Below, piece by piece: positions 6,413 to 12,841 of a DNA stretch of 13,545 bases. The notes beneath the pieces were generated by a model. The model saw only the letters and a program-made list of their open reading frames with translations, was not told where the DNA came from and ran no database searches. Every line of letters starts with the position of its first letter. Position 1 is the stretch's first letter. Source of the DNA: an uncultured Collinsella sp. (GTDB lineage Bacteria > Actinomycetota > Coriobacteriia > Coriobacteriales > Coriobacteriaceae); assembly GCA_905197585.1 (NCBI GenBank), contig CAJJZO010000028.1:1-13545 (forward strand), given 5' to 3'. The position numbers and the translations under genes were made by a program.

Positions 6413-7114
6413 GTGGGCGAACCGAAGATCGTGGTGGCCGACTACCACAAGGGCAACTTGTCGAGCGTTGCGCGCGGGCTTGCGCGCGCTGGTGCCGCCG
6501 CCTGCACGTCGGACGATCCGGAGCAGATCCGCAATGCCGACGGCCTTGTCATCCCGGGCGTGGGCGCGTTCTATGACGCGATCGCCTTTATGCGCCAGAG
6601 CGGCGAGGCGGATGCAGTGCTCGATGCCGTCGCCGCTGGAACTCCGCTGCTCGGCATCTGCCTGGGCCTTCAGCTATTTTTTGAGCGCGGCAACGAGGGC
6701 GTGTCTGCGGACGAGGGCGTTGCTGCGGACGGCAACGCCTCCGAGCAGGCTGGCGGTCCCTGGGTCGATGGCCTGGGTATTATGCGCGGCTCGTGCACGC
6801 GCTTGGAGTCGAGCCGCCTGAAGGTGCCGCACGTGGGCTGGGACCAGGTGCACATGACGCCCGCCGGCGCGGCCGATCCGCTGCTTGCTGGTTTTGCCGA
6901 GGGTGCCAACATGTACTTCACCCACAGTTATGCGGTGGCCGACGACGCCGATGCCGCCGATGTGCTGGCGCGCACGCACTATACGCGGAGCTTCCCGTGC
7001 ATCGTGCGTCATGGCAACGTGTGGGGTTGCCAGTTCCATCCCGAGAAATCCTCCGCGCTGGGTCAGCGCATCCTTAAGAACTTCGTCAACATCGTCGAGG
7101 AGGCTGGCCGATGA
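6413..7114 (+). CDS. hisH: Imidazole glycerol phosphate synthase, glutaminase subunit
   Basis: A class I glutamine amidotransferase that supplies ammonia to HisF. I chose the GTG start at 6413, giving 233 residues. AAGGAGGG (6401-6408) sits just upstream, and VVADYHKGNLSSV then falls at the usual HisH N terminus. An in-frame ATG at 6323 would translate through the palindromic repeat and lacks an RBS. Motifs: PGVGAF (48-53), the nucleophile elbow GICLGLQ (81-87) with Cys83, VPHVGWD, FTHSYAV, and QFHPEKS (207-213) with His209 and Glu211 completing the triad. After the Cys helix there is an acidic Gly/Ala-rich insertion (about 93-115). It contains EGVSAD-EGVAAD, encoded by an 18-bp tandem duplication at 6695-6730. 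The stop overlaps the hisA start (ATGA). Confidence 0.95.
   Translation: MGEPKIVVADYHKGNLSSVARGLARAGAAACTSDDPEQIRNADGLVIPGVGAFYDAIAFMRQSGEADAVLDAVAAGTPLLGICLGLQLFFERGNEGVSADEGVAADGNASEQAGGPWVDGLGIMRGSCTRLESSRLKVPHVGWDQVHMTPAGAADPLLAGFAEGANMYFTHSYAVADDADAADVLARTHYTRSFPCIVRHGNVWGCQFHPEKSSALGQRILKNFVNIVEEAGR
6695..6730 (+). repeat. 18-bp in-frame tandem duplication inside hisH
   Basis: GAGGGCGTGTCTGCGGAC (6695-6712) is followed directly by GAGGGCGTTGCTGCGGAC (6713-6730). The units differ only at positions 9-10. They encode EGVSAD and EGVAAD in a surface-loop-like insertion, so unit copy number could vary between strains without a frameshift. Confidence 0.8.
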
Positions 7115-7854
7115 TCCTGTTTCCCGCAATCGATCTGATCGGCGGCAAGGTCGTGCGCCTTGAGCGCGGCGACCGCAGCCGCTGCAAGGTATATTCCGAC
7201 GACCCCGTGGCCGTTGCTCGCTCGTTTGCCGAGCAGGGCGCAAGCTGGGTGCACGTCGTCGACCTGTCCGCTGCCTTTGGCGAGGACGAGGACACATGCG
7301 CTGCCAACTCGGCGGCGATTAAGGCCATCTGCGGCGTCGACGGTCTGTCTGTGGACGTGGGCGGCGGCGTTCGCTCGCTCGCGCGTATCGACGAGCTGGC
7401 TGGCTACGGCGCGCATCGCATTGCGCTGGGCACGGTGCTCGTGACCGAGCCGGGCTTTGCCGAGGTGGCGGCCCGCGGCTTTGGCGAGCTGCTGGTGGCA
7501 GACATCGCTGCGCGCGATGGCCAGGTTAAGGTGAACGGCTGGCGCGACGGCGCGGGCGTGGCGCTCGACGATGCCGTGGCGCAGCTCACCGAGCTGGGCT
7601 TTAAGCACCTGGTCTACACCGACATCGCGCGCGACGGCATGCAGACTGGCATCGACGTAGCGGCATATCGCCACGTGGCGCAGGTCGCGGGCTTTCCCGT
7701 CGTGGCGTCGGGCGGCATCTCGACACTCGGCGATATTCGCGCGCTTGCCGCGGTGGGCGAGGATGCGATAGAGGGCGCCATTACCGGGCGCGCGCTCTAC
7801 GAGGGCAACTTTACGCTGGCCCAGGCGCTTGCCGCCGCCCGAGGGGAGGAGTAG
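7111..7854 (+). CDS. hisA: ProFAR isomerase (HisA; possibly HisA/TrpF-like PriA)
   Basis: A 247-residue (beta/alpha)8 barrel that opens the ribose ring of ProFAR by Amadori rearrangement to PRFAR. FPAIDLIGGKVVRL (4-17) carries the general base Asp8, VDVGGGVRS (81-89) and ASGGIS carry the phosphate-binding loops, and VADIAARDG (129-137) carries the second catalytic Asp (Asp131). VYTDIARDGMQTG is the matching C-terminal half motif. The ATG overlaps the hisH stop by four bases (ATGA), so translation is coupled. Many actinobacteria use a dual HisA/TrpF enzyme (PriA). No trpF is in this window and I cannot settle dual specificity from sequence alone. Confidence 0.95.
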   Translation: MILFPAIDLIGGKVVRLERGDRSRCKVYSDDPVAVARSFAEQGASWVHVVDLSAAFGEDEDTCAANSAAIKAICGVDGLSVDVGGGVRSLARIDELAGYGAHRIALGTVLVTEPGFAEVAARGFGELLVADIAARDGQVKVNGWRDGAGVALDDAVAQLTELGFKHLVYTDIARDGMQTGIDVAAYRHVAQVAGFPVVASGGISTLGDIRALAAVGEDAIEGAITGRALYEGNFTLAQALAAARGEE

Positions 7855-7857
7855 CCC

Positions 7858-8640
7858 ATGCTTACCAAACGTGTGATTCCCTGCCTGGACGTCAAGGACG
7901 GCCGCGTGGTGAAGGGCGTGAACTTTGTGAGCCTGCGCGATGCGGGCGACCCGGTGGAGCTGGCGCGCGCCTACGACCGCGAAGGTGCGGACGAGGTAGT
8001 GTTTTTGGACATCACCGCGACAAGCGACAACCGCGCGACGACCATCGAGATGGCGGCGCACGCGGCCGAGGAACTCGCCATTCCCTATACCGTGGGCGGC
8101 GGCTTCCGCGACCTGGCGGGCATGCGGACCATGGTGGCCGCCGGCGCCGACAAGGTGTCGCTCAACTCCGCCGCCGTGCGCGACCCGTCGCTCATCAGTC
8201 AGGCGGCCGCGGCGTTTGGCAGTCAGGCCGTGGTCGTGGCGATCGATGCCAAGCGCGTGGGGCTTCCGGGCGAGCCGGGTGCCGACAAGTGGGAGGTCTT
8301 TACTGCGGGTGGTCGCAACGCCACGGGCATCGATGCGGTGGCGTGGGCCGAGGAGGCGGCCCGTCGCGGCGCTGGTGAGATCCTGCTCACCAGTATGGAC
8401 CGCGACGGCACCAAGGCCGGCTTTGACCTGGCGCTCACCCGCGCCGTGGCGCGCGCGGTGCCAATCCCCGTCATCGCGAGCGGCGGCGTCGGTACGCTTG
8501 AGCATTTTGCCGAGGGCGTGATCGAGGGAGAGGCCGACGCCGTGCTGGCGGCAAGCGTCTTCCACTTTGGAACGTTCAGCATTCGCCAGGTAAAGGAATA
8601 CATGGCCAGCCAGGGTATCCCTGTGAGGCTGGACTTTTAG
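7858..8640 (+). CDS. hisF: Imidazole glycerol phosphate synthase, cyclase subunit
   Basis: Forms IGP and AICAR from PRFAR with ammonia channelled from HisH. It is a 260-residue (beta/alpha)8 barrel of normal length. The catalytic residues sit exactly where the family has them: Asp11 in [15 protein letters not shown] (6-20) and Asp130 in VVVAIDAKR (125-133). Other signatures are VGGGFRD (79-85), ITATSD (52-57), [14 protein letters not shown] and [11 protein letters not shown]. Only three bases separate it from the hisA stop, and GAGGGGAGGAG at the end of hisA is the RBS. The next gene, hisI, begins 141 nt downstream. Confidence 0.97.
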   Translation: MLTKRVIPCLDVKDGRVVKGVNFVSLRDAGDPVELARAYDREGADEVVFLDITATSDNRATTIEMAAHAAEELAIPYTVGGGFRDLAGMRTMVAAGADKVSLNSAAVRDPSLISQAAAAFGSQAVVVAIDAKRVGLPGEPGADKWEVFTAGGRNATGIDAVAWAEEAARRGAGEILLTSMDRDGTKAGFDLALTRAVARAVPIPVIASGGVGTLEHFAEGVIEGEADAVLAASVFHFGTFSIRQVKEYMASQGIPVRLDF

Positions 8641-8781
8641 CGCTGCGGGCTGGCCAAGCACCCGACCTTCCGGCTCCAACCCTCCTCGCGTACCAAAGTA
8701 CGCGTCGTCGGGCTTGTCGCTCGGAATCTCGGGCACTTGGACAACCCTCGCCGACCTGTGGGGTTTGAATTGGGGAGAGAA
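8641..8781. other. hisF-hisI spacer with a 7-bp perfect palindrome
   Basis: This 141-nt gap is long for the cluster. It contains CGCGTAC-CAAA-GTACGCG (8687-8704), flanked by CCC and GGG that could extend the stem past an internal loop. No T tract follows, so it is not an obvious terminator. Read on the minus strand the gap is open in more than one frame, which may mean a decayed coding remnant or a dispersed intergenic repeat. No convincing promoter was seen. Confidence 0.4.
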
Positions 8782-9111
8782 ATGGAAGAGACAGTCGATC
8801 CTTCAAAGTTAACGTACGACGCCCAGGGGCTGATTCCTTGCGTGGTTCAGCAGTATGACACCGGCGAGGTGCTTATGGTTGCTTGGATGAACGAGGAATC
8901 GGTGGGGCTGACGCTCAAGACCGGGACCACGTGGTTTTGGAGCCGCAGCCGCCAGGAGCTCTGGAACAAGGGCGCGACAAGCGGCAACATGCAGGAGGTC
9001 AAGGAGCTCTGGGCCGACTGCGATAGCGATACGCTGCTGGTCAAGGTCGACTCGCCGGGTCCGGCCTGCCACACCGGCAACCGTACCTGCTTCTTTAAGA
9101 AACTCGCGTAG
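8782..9111 (+). CDS. hisI: Phosphoribosyl-AMP cyclohydrolase
   Basis: Opens the adenine ring of PR-AMP to give ProFAR. At 109 residues it is a stand-alone enzyme, not the HisIE fusion. I chose the ATG at 8782 because GGGGAGAG (8772-8779) precedes it and the protein then starts at the usual place; an in-frame TTG at 8737 has no good RBS and adds 15 unconserved residues. Motifs: [11 protein letters not shown] (30-40), [15 protein letters not shown] (50-64), SGNMQEV (67-73), the Mg-binding DCDSD (Asp79, Asp81, Asp83) and the Zn cysteines Cys80, Cys96 (PACH) and Cys103 (RTCFF). hisE follows after 45 nt. Confidence 0.96.
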   Translation: MEETVDPSKLTYDAQGLIPCVVQQYDTGEVLMVAWMNEESVGLTLKTGTTWFWSRSRQELWNKGATSGNMQEVKELWADCDSDTLLVKVDSPGPACHTGNRTCFFKKLA

Positions 9112-9156
9112 GGCGGGCGCTCGATTAGACGCTCGGCCACCAGAAAGGATTGAACT

Positions 9157-9474
9157 ATGGGTGTGCGCACCGCAAACGTTCAGGATGGAAATATCGGAGA
9201 GACGCTGACAGGTCTGGCCGAGGTGATTCACGGTCGTCATGATGCATCGCCGCAGGAGAGCTATACCGCGCGTCTGCTGACCGATGTCGAGGACGAGCTG
9301 CTCAAGAAGCTTGCCGAGGAGGCAAGCGAGGTGATCATGGCCTGCAAGGATAACGATCACGATCACATCCGCTACGAGGCCGGCGACCTGGTCTACCACC
9401 TGCTCGTGACGCTCGAGCGCTACGGTATCACCCTCGACGAGCTAGCCGGCGAACTCAACGCCCGCCGCCACTAG
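9157..9474 (+). CDS. hisE: Phosphoribosyl-ATP pyrophosphohydrolase
   Basis: Hydrolyses PR-ATP to PR-AMP and pyrophosphate, the second step of the pathway. The 105-residue all-helical MazG-like fold shows ESYTARLL (34-41), KLAEEASEVIMA (51-62) with Glu54, Glu55 and Glu58, and YEAGDLVYHLLVTL (73-86) with Glu74 and Asp77, the expected Mg-binding acidic residues. AGAAAGGA at 9142-9149 is the RBS. It is the last plus-strand gene of the cluster; its stop lies 27 nt from the end of the convergent phosphatase gene. No clear hairpin-plus-T-tract terminator was found in that gap. Confidence 0.96.
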   Translation: MGVRTANVQDGNIGETLTGLAEVIHGRHDASPQESYTARLLTDVEDELLKKLAEEASEVIMACKDNDHDHIRYEAGDLVYHLLVTLERYGITLDELAGELNARRH

Positions 9475-9503
9475 TCATTGGGGACGTTCTTAAACGACCA
9501 GTT
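9475..9503. repeat. Solo repeat-like fragment after hisE
   Basis: The gap between hisE and the convergent phosphatase holds TTGGGGACGTTCTTAAACG followed by ACCA. It has a GGGAC core like the hisB/hisH element. Its ACGTT-CT-TAAACGACCA (9484-9500) also matches ACGTT-TAACCGACCA in the spacer of that element (6346-6360), with one mismatch and a 2-nt gap. It looks like a solo copy or half of a dispersed intergenic repeat. Genome-wide dispersion is inferred, not shown. Confidence 0.45.
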
Positions 9504-10413
9504 AGGCGAGGGGCGTGGATTCCCATTCGCCGGTGGCGTGGGGGATGTCGAAGGTTCGATAACCGCAGTCGTAGGCGTGCGCCTGGGCCTCGCGGATGTT
9601 CCAGCAGATGTCGCAGGCGCGGTGTGCGTCCGAGCCAAAGGTGATCGGCACTTCGGCATGGGCAAAGCAGCGCAAAAGACCGGTTGCGGGGTAGTAGTCG
9701 CCCAAGCCCTTGCGCGGTGCGGTCGTCGAGACCTCAACGCGGCGGCCCGTATCGTGCGCGCACTCTGCCATCTGCTGCCAAAACGGTGCGGGGTCAAAGT
9801 CGGGCGCAAAGCCTTCCTTCGAAAAGCGCATGACCAGGTCGGGGTGAGCCATCACATCAAAGTTGAGCGGGCTCTCGCAAGCGCGGCACCAGTCATCGAC
9901 ATAGCGCTCCCACACGCCGCGCACGCCTAAGTTTTCCCAAACATGCAGGTCGGTGTCATCGTCGATCCAGCCGCAGCGCGAATCGGGCGTATCGGGACGA
10001 GCGATGTCCTCCGTCCCCGCCGTGCCCGCAACACCTGCCGCAATATCGCCTGGGTTGCCAATCCAATGCACGCTGCCCAGGAGTACGACGGCGCCCTGGG
10101 ACCAGCGCTCAACCAAAGGCTCGCAGCCCTCGTACCAATCGCATTCAAAGCCATAGATAAAGCTGAGCTCCGGCGCAATCTGCGCGGCAAGCTTGCGAGC
10201 ATCCTCAAAAGCCAGACGATGTGCCGGCAGGTCGCCCTCAGTAACCTGCACTTCGCAGTTGGCGTCCATGCTGTCAGGCTGGGTAAGGTGATCGGGCGAG
10301 ACCATGACGCGGCTGCCGGGCGTAGCAGCGGCACGGACGTTGTCCTCAAACGAGGCATGCCCGTCCGAGAACGAGGTGTGGGTATGGCAATCGACCAGCG
10401 GGCACATGGGCAT
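9502..10413 (-). CDS. hisJ: PHP-family histidinol-phosphatase
   Basis: Dephosphorylates L-histidinol phosphate to L-histidinol, the step not covered by the plus-strand genes. The same family is called HisJ or HisK in Bacillota. The 303-residue protein has the PHP metal-site pattern: DCHTHTSFSDGH (8-19) with His10 and His12, PDHL (40-43) with Asp41 and His42, YGFECDWYEG (87-96) with Glu90, GSVHWIG (113-119) with His116, MAHPDLVMRF (188-197) with His190, and GSDAHR (260-265) with Asp262 and His264. AAAGGA about 6 nt upstream of the minus-strand ATG supports the start at 10413; an internal Met3 is possible. It is convergent with hisE and so has its own promoter. A short Ala/Gly-rich insertion lies around 123-140. 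A general PHP phosphoesterase is the alternative, but the location and length favour histidinol-phosphatase. Confidence 0.9.
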   Translation of the reverse strand: MPMCPLVDCHTHTSFSDGHASFEDNVRAAATPGSRVMVSPDHLTQPDSMDANCEVQVTEGDLPAHRLAFEDARKLAAQIAPELSFIYGFECDWYEGCEPLVERWSQGAVVLLGSVHWIGNPGDIAAGVAGTAGTEDIARPDTPDSRCGWIDDDTDLHVWENLGVRGVWERYVDDWCRACESPLNFDVMAHPDLVMRFSKEGFAPDFDPAPFWQQMAECAHDTGRRVEVSTTAPRKGLGDYYPATGLLRCFAHAEVPITFGSDAHRACDICWNIREAQAHAYDCGYRTFDIPHATGEWESTPLA

Positions 10414-10445
10414 AGCGGTTCCTTTGCGTCAAGCGAATCCGCTTC

Positions 10446-10451
10446 ATTGTA
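10446..10451 (-). promoter_or_regulatory. Candidate -10 element of the histidinol-phosphatase gene
   Basis: On the minus strand TACAAT (plus-strand ATTGTA at 10446-10451) matches the TATAAT consensus at five of six positions. It lies about 32 nt upstream of the ATG. The -35 region at 17-nt spacing is GC-rich and poor, so the call depends on the -10 alone. Confidence 0.4.
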
Positions 10452-10541
10452 ATGGCGCAGCTCTCAACACGCCGGGCACGCCGGGGATCGAAATCGATTG
10501 GAAAGGTTGCGCGGCGCGTGGTGCGGCCTCGCTTGCTCTCA

Positions 10542-10606
10542 AAACGTGTACGTCAGCCTCCAAAACCGACAAATAATGACATGTTTGGAGGCTGACGTAC
10601 ACGTTT
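10542..10606. repeat. Perfect 23-bp inverted repeat upstream of larC
   Basis: The left arm 10542-10564 (AAACGTGTACGTCAGCCTCC plus AAA) is the exact reverse complement of 10584-10606 (TTTGGAGGCTGACGTACACG plus TTT), around a 19-nt AT-rich loop. It lies in the 299-nt gap between the divergent phosphatase and larC genes. The sequence differs from the hisB/hisH element. It may be a dispersed intergenic palindrome, a bidirectional terminator-like hairpin or a binding site. No transposase gene adjoins it. The rest of the gap shows no convincing gene. Confidence 0.8.
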
Positions 10607-10712
10607 GGATGGGGGCGAGGGCGGTGACGGACGAAAGTCACGCTTGTGCCACGTCCGATGTGTTAGCGTTTGGATGAACAAAACGAGCCCGTGCGGAAAG
10701 GAGCCGGACCGT

Positions 10713-11198
10713 ATGCCATGCGATAGCAAATCTCCGCTGTCTCGCGAGACCGATGCGCCCGAGACCATCGTCAAGCTGGAATGCGACATCGACGATGCGT
10801 CGCCCGAGGTACTCGCCTACGCCGCCGACCGCCTGCGCGAGGCCGGTGCGCGCGAGGTGCACTGGCTACCCGTTTATTGCAAGAAAGGTCGTCCCGGCTG
10901 GCAGCTGCAGGTGATCTGCTCGCATGAGGATATCGAACGTCTACAGACGATTATCTTTTTGGAAACCACGACCAATGGCATCCGCCGCCAGGTTATGGAG
11001 CGTGTTTGCCTGCCACGCCGCTTTGAGCACGTAGCGACGCCATGGGGCGAGGTGTCCGTTAAAGTGGCCACCCTGTCCGACGGCAGCGAGCGTGCAGCGC
11101 CCGAGTACGAGGACTGCGCTCGCCTTGCCCGTGAGCACAATGTGCCGCTCCAGCGCGTGATGCAGGCGGCTCAGAGTGCGGCACTGCGATTTGAGTGA
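10713..11198 (+). CDS. larC: LarC C-terminal domain protein (nickel-pincer cofactor insertion), stand-alone
   Basis: A 161-residue protein matching only the C-terminal (LarC2) half of LarC, the enzyme that inserts nickel into the pyridinium bis-thiocarboxylate mononucleotide (NPN) cofactor of LarA-type racemases. Recognisable segments are LECDIDDASPE (22-32), GAREVHWLPVYCKKGRPG (45-62), IIFLETTTNGIRR (80-92), WGEVSVKV (111-118) and PEYEDCARLA (130-139). The start at 10713 has GGAAAGGAG (10695-10703) upstream; extending the frame to 10605 would enter the inverted repeat. No N-terminal LarC1 domain is visible in any frame upstream, and larA, larB and larE are absent from the window. In lactobacilli the two halves are joined by programmed frameshifting. 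Here the second half appears to be an independent gene. A phosphodiesterase gene follows after 54 nt. Confidence 0.8.
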   Translation: MPCDSKSPLSRETDAPETIVKLECDIDDASPEVLAYAADRLREAGAREVHWLPVYCKKGRPGWQLQVICSHEDIERLQTIIFLETTTNGIRRQVMERVCLPRRFEHVATPWGEVSVKVATLSDGSERAAPEYEDCARLAREHNVPLQRVMQAAQSAALRFE

Positions 11199-11252
11199 CA
11201 CAGGCCAACGACGCGCCGCACCAATCCTATTAACCCCACCGAAAGGACCACC

Positions 11253-11801
11253 ATGAAATACCTCATCGCCTCCGATATCCACGGCTCGGCATATTGGACC
11301 GAGCGCCTCTGCGCCGCCATCGAGTCCGAGCAGCCTGACCGCATCGTGCTGCTGGGCGACCTGCTCTACCACGGTCCGCGCAACGACCTGCCGCGCGATT
11401 ACGCCCCCAAGCGCGTAATCCCGCTGCTCAACGCCCTGGCCGACCGCATCATCGCGGTGCGCGGCAACTGTGATGCCGAGGTCGACCAGATGGTGCTCGA
11501 CTTCCCCGTCATGGCCGACTACGCCACGCTGTTCGACGAGACCGGCCGCGAGCTGTTCCTGACACACGGCCACGTCTTTGGCGCCGGCATGCACAACAGC
11601 GTCGACCACGCGCCCGCGCTGCCCGAGGGTTCCGCGCTCGTCTACGGCCACACACACATCAAGGTTAACGAGGAAAGCGCCGCGCACCCGGGCCTGTGGC
11701 TCTTCAACCCCGGTAGCGTGAGCATCCCCAAGGACGGCTCGCACAGCTACGGCATCTACGAGGGCGGCGCGTTCCGCCACGTGGTCATGGAGGAGGAGTA
11801 G
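11253..11801 (+). CDS. yfcE: YfcE/MJ0936-type metallophosphodiesterase
   Basis: A 182-residue calcineurin-like phosphoesterase of the YfcE family, which hydrolyses phosphodiesters with two metal ions; the physiological substrate is unknown. All family motifs are present: SDIHGS (7-12) with Asp8 and His10, LLGDLLYHGPRN (33-44) with Asp36, RGNCDAEVD (70-78) with Asn72, LTHGH (103-107) with His105, and YGHTH (131-135) with His133 and His135. The conserved FNPGSVSIPKDG follows. It is cytoplasmic, with no signal peptide. GAAAGGA (11241-11247) supports the start. Its stop lies two bases before mazG and its end carries the mazG RBS, so the two genes are coupled. Gene symbol by family resemblance only. 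Confidence 0.92.
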   Translation: MKYLIASDIHGSAYWTERLCAAIESEQPDRIVLLGDLLYHGPRNDLPRDYAPKRVIPLLNALADRIIAVRGNCDAEVDQMVLDFPVMADYATLFDETGRELFLTHGHVFGAGMHNSVDHAPALPEGSALVYGHTHIKVNEESAAHPGLWLFNPGSVSIPKDGSHSYGIYEGGAFRHVVMEEE

Positions 11802-11803
11802 CC

Positions 11804-12664
11804 ATGGCGCAGCACATGGCTCAGCAAAATGCCGAGGGCTCGCGCGATCTGTCCACGCTGGTAGACGCGTCGACCGAGCTGCAGCATCTGGTGCAGACCA
11901 TCTGGCGTCTGCGTCAGCCCGATGGCTGCCCGTGGGACCGTGAGCAGACGCACCGCAGCATTGGCAAGAACATGATCGAGGAGGCCTACGAGGCGCTCGA
12001 CTGCATCGAGGCGGACGACGCGGTTCACCTACGCGAGGAGCTGGGCGACGTGCTCATGCAGGTCGTGCTGCATGCGCAGATTGCTGCTGACGCCGGCGAG
12101 TTTACACTGGCCGACGTGGCGCGTGATATCGATGCCAAGCTTATCCGCCGTCATCCGCACGTGTTTGGCGATGTAGATGCCGACAGTTCCGACGAGGTAC
12201 TCAAGATTTGGGACGAGGTCAAGCTTGCCGAGAGGGCTGCCAAGGACAAGGCCGTGGCGGCGGGCGAGGCCGCGCCCGAGGGTCTGCTCGACGGCGTGCC
12301 CACGCATCTGCCGGCGCTGATGCAGGCTCAGAAGGTGTCGCGCAAGGCGGCTGCCGTGGGCTTTGAGTGGGAGACGGTCCAGGACGTGTGGGACGAGGTT
12401 GCCGAGGAGCGTGCCGAGTTTGAGGCCGAGGCCCCCGGAACGCCCGAACGCGAGATGGAGTTTGGCGATCTGCTCTTTGCCCTAGTCAACGTCGCGCGCA
12501 AGGAGGGCATCGACGCCGAGAGCGCCCTGCGCGCCAGCACGGCAAAGTTTCGTCGCCGTTGGGCTGCGATGGAGCAGATGGCGGCCGATGCTCACGTGGA
12601 TCTTGCCGAGCTTTCGACCCACGGCCTCAACGACCTGTGGGATGCCGCAAAGGCGGAGGAGTAA
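11804..12664 (+). CDS. mazG: Nucleoside triphosphate pyrophosphohydrolase MazG
   Basis: Hydrolyses (d)NTPs to NMPs and pyrophosphate, a house-cleaning and stress-linked role. The 286-residue protein contains two MazG domains. The first has RLRQPDGCPWDREQTHRSI (35-53), the acidic motif MIEEAYEALD (57-66) with Glu59, Glu60 and Glu63, and REELGDVLMQV (77-87) with Glu79 and Asp82. The second has VWDEVAEERAEFEAE (195-209) and EREMEFGDLLFALVNVAR (215-232). KIWDEVK (134-140) and the KAAAVGFEWE segment are typical of the linker and second domain. The RBS GAGGAGGAG lies in the 3' end of the phosphodiesterase gene, only two bases separating stop and start. A strong terminator follows. A mazG gene close to eno is also seen in other bacteria. 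Confidence 0.95.
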   Translation: MAQHMAQQNAEGSRDLSTLVDASTELQHLVQTIWRLRQPDGCPWDREQTHRSIGKNMIEEAYEALDCIEADDAVHLREELGDVLMQVVLHAQIAADAGEFTLADVARDIDAKLIRRHPHVFGDVDADSSDEVLKIWDEVKLAERAAKDKAVAAGEAAPEGLLDGVPTHLPALMQAQKVSRKAAAVGFEWETVQDVWDEVAEERAEFEAEAPGTPEREMEFGDLLFALVNVARKEGIDAESALRASTAKFRRRWAAMEQMAADAHVDLAELSTHGLNDLWDAAKAEE

Positions 12665-12668
12665 GACT

Positions 12669-12714
12669 GCGGGAATGACGGGCTGACACGCCTCATCGTT
12701 CCCGCTAAATTTTT
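12669..12714 (+). terminator. Intrinsic terminator after mazG
   Basis: GCGGGAA (12669-12675) pairs with TTCCCGC (12699-12705), and the stem continues inward with wobbles and one mismatch to about 14 bp. TAAATTTTT (12706-12714) follows. The adjoining TTTTTCGAAAAA (12710-12721) is itself a perfect palindrome. This ends the larC-yfcE-mazG unit before eno. Confidence 0.85.
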
Positions 12715-12735
12715 CGAAAAACAAGTGTATCCCTC

Positions 12736-12780
12736 GGCTAACTTAGGGCATAATGCAAAAAGTGCGACATGGCTAACTTA
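12736..12780 (+). promoter_or_regulatory. Candidate eno promoter flanked by GGCTAACTTA direct repeats
   Basis: CATAAT (12749-12754) is a good -10-like hexamer; the -35 at 17-nt spacing is weak. GGCTAACTTA occurs at 12736-12745 and again at 12771-12780, 35 bp apart, on either side of the presumed -10/start region. The first copy includes CTAA-C-TTAG. Such spacing could be a two-site operator, but no regulator can be named with confidence. A 5-bp hairpin, GCACC-GAT-GGTGC (12788-12800), follows in the leader. Confidence 0.4.
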
Positions 12781-12841
12781 CGGAGACGCACCGATGGTGC
12801 ACGGTCAGCCGGTCGCTTGCATCCACTACGTTTCCAAGTGA

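Noticed and set aside
7063..8736. 557-residue minus-strand open frame over hisA and hisF
   Set aside because: Antisense shadow of two clearly conserved enzymes; composition is His/Arg/Ala-rich and no motif is recognisable.
8737..8781. TTG start for hisI
   Set aside because: No ribosome binding site and non-conserved extra residues; ATG at 8782 fits better.
6274..10606. CRISPR array or insertion sequence
   Set aside because: The repeats are isolated palindromes, not regularly spaced direct repeats, and no transposase or cas gene is present.
10414..10712. Missing LarC1 domain upstream of larC in another frame
   Set aside because: The gap is under 300 nt, is dominated by the inverted repeat and the phosphatase promoter, and no LarC1-like motif was seen in any frame.
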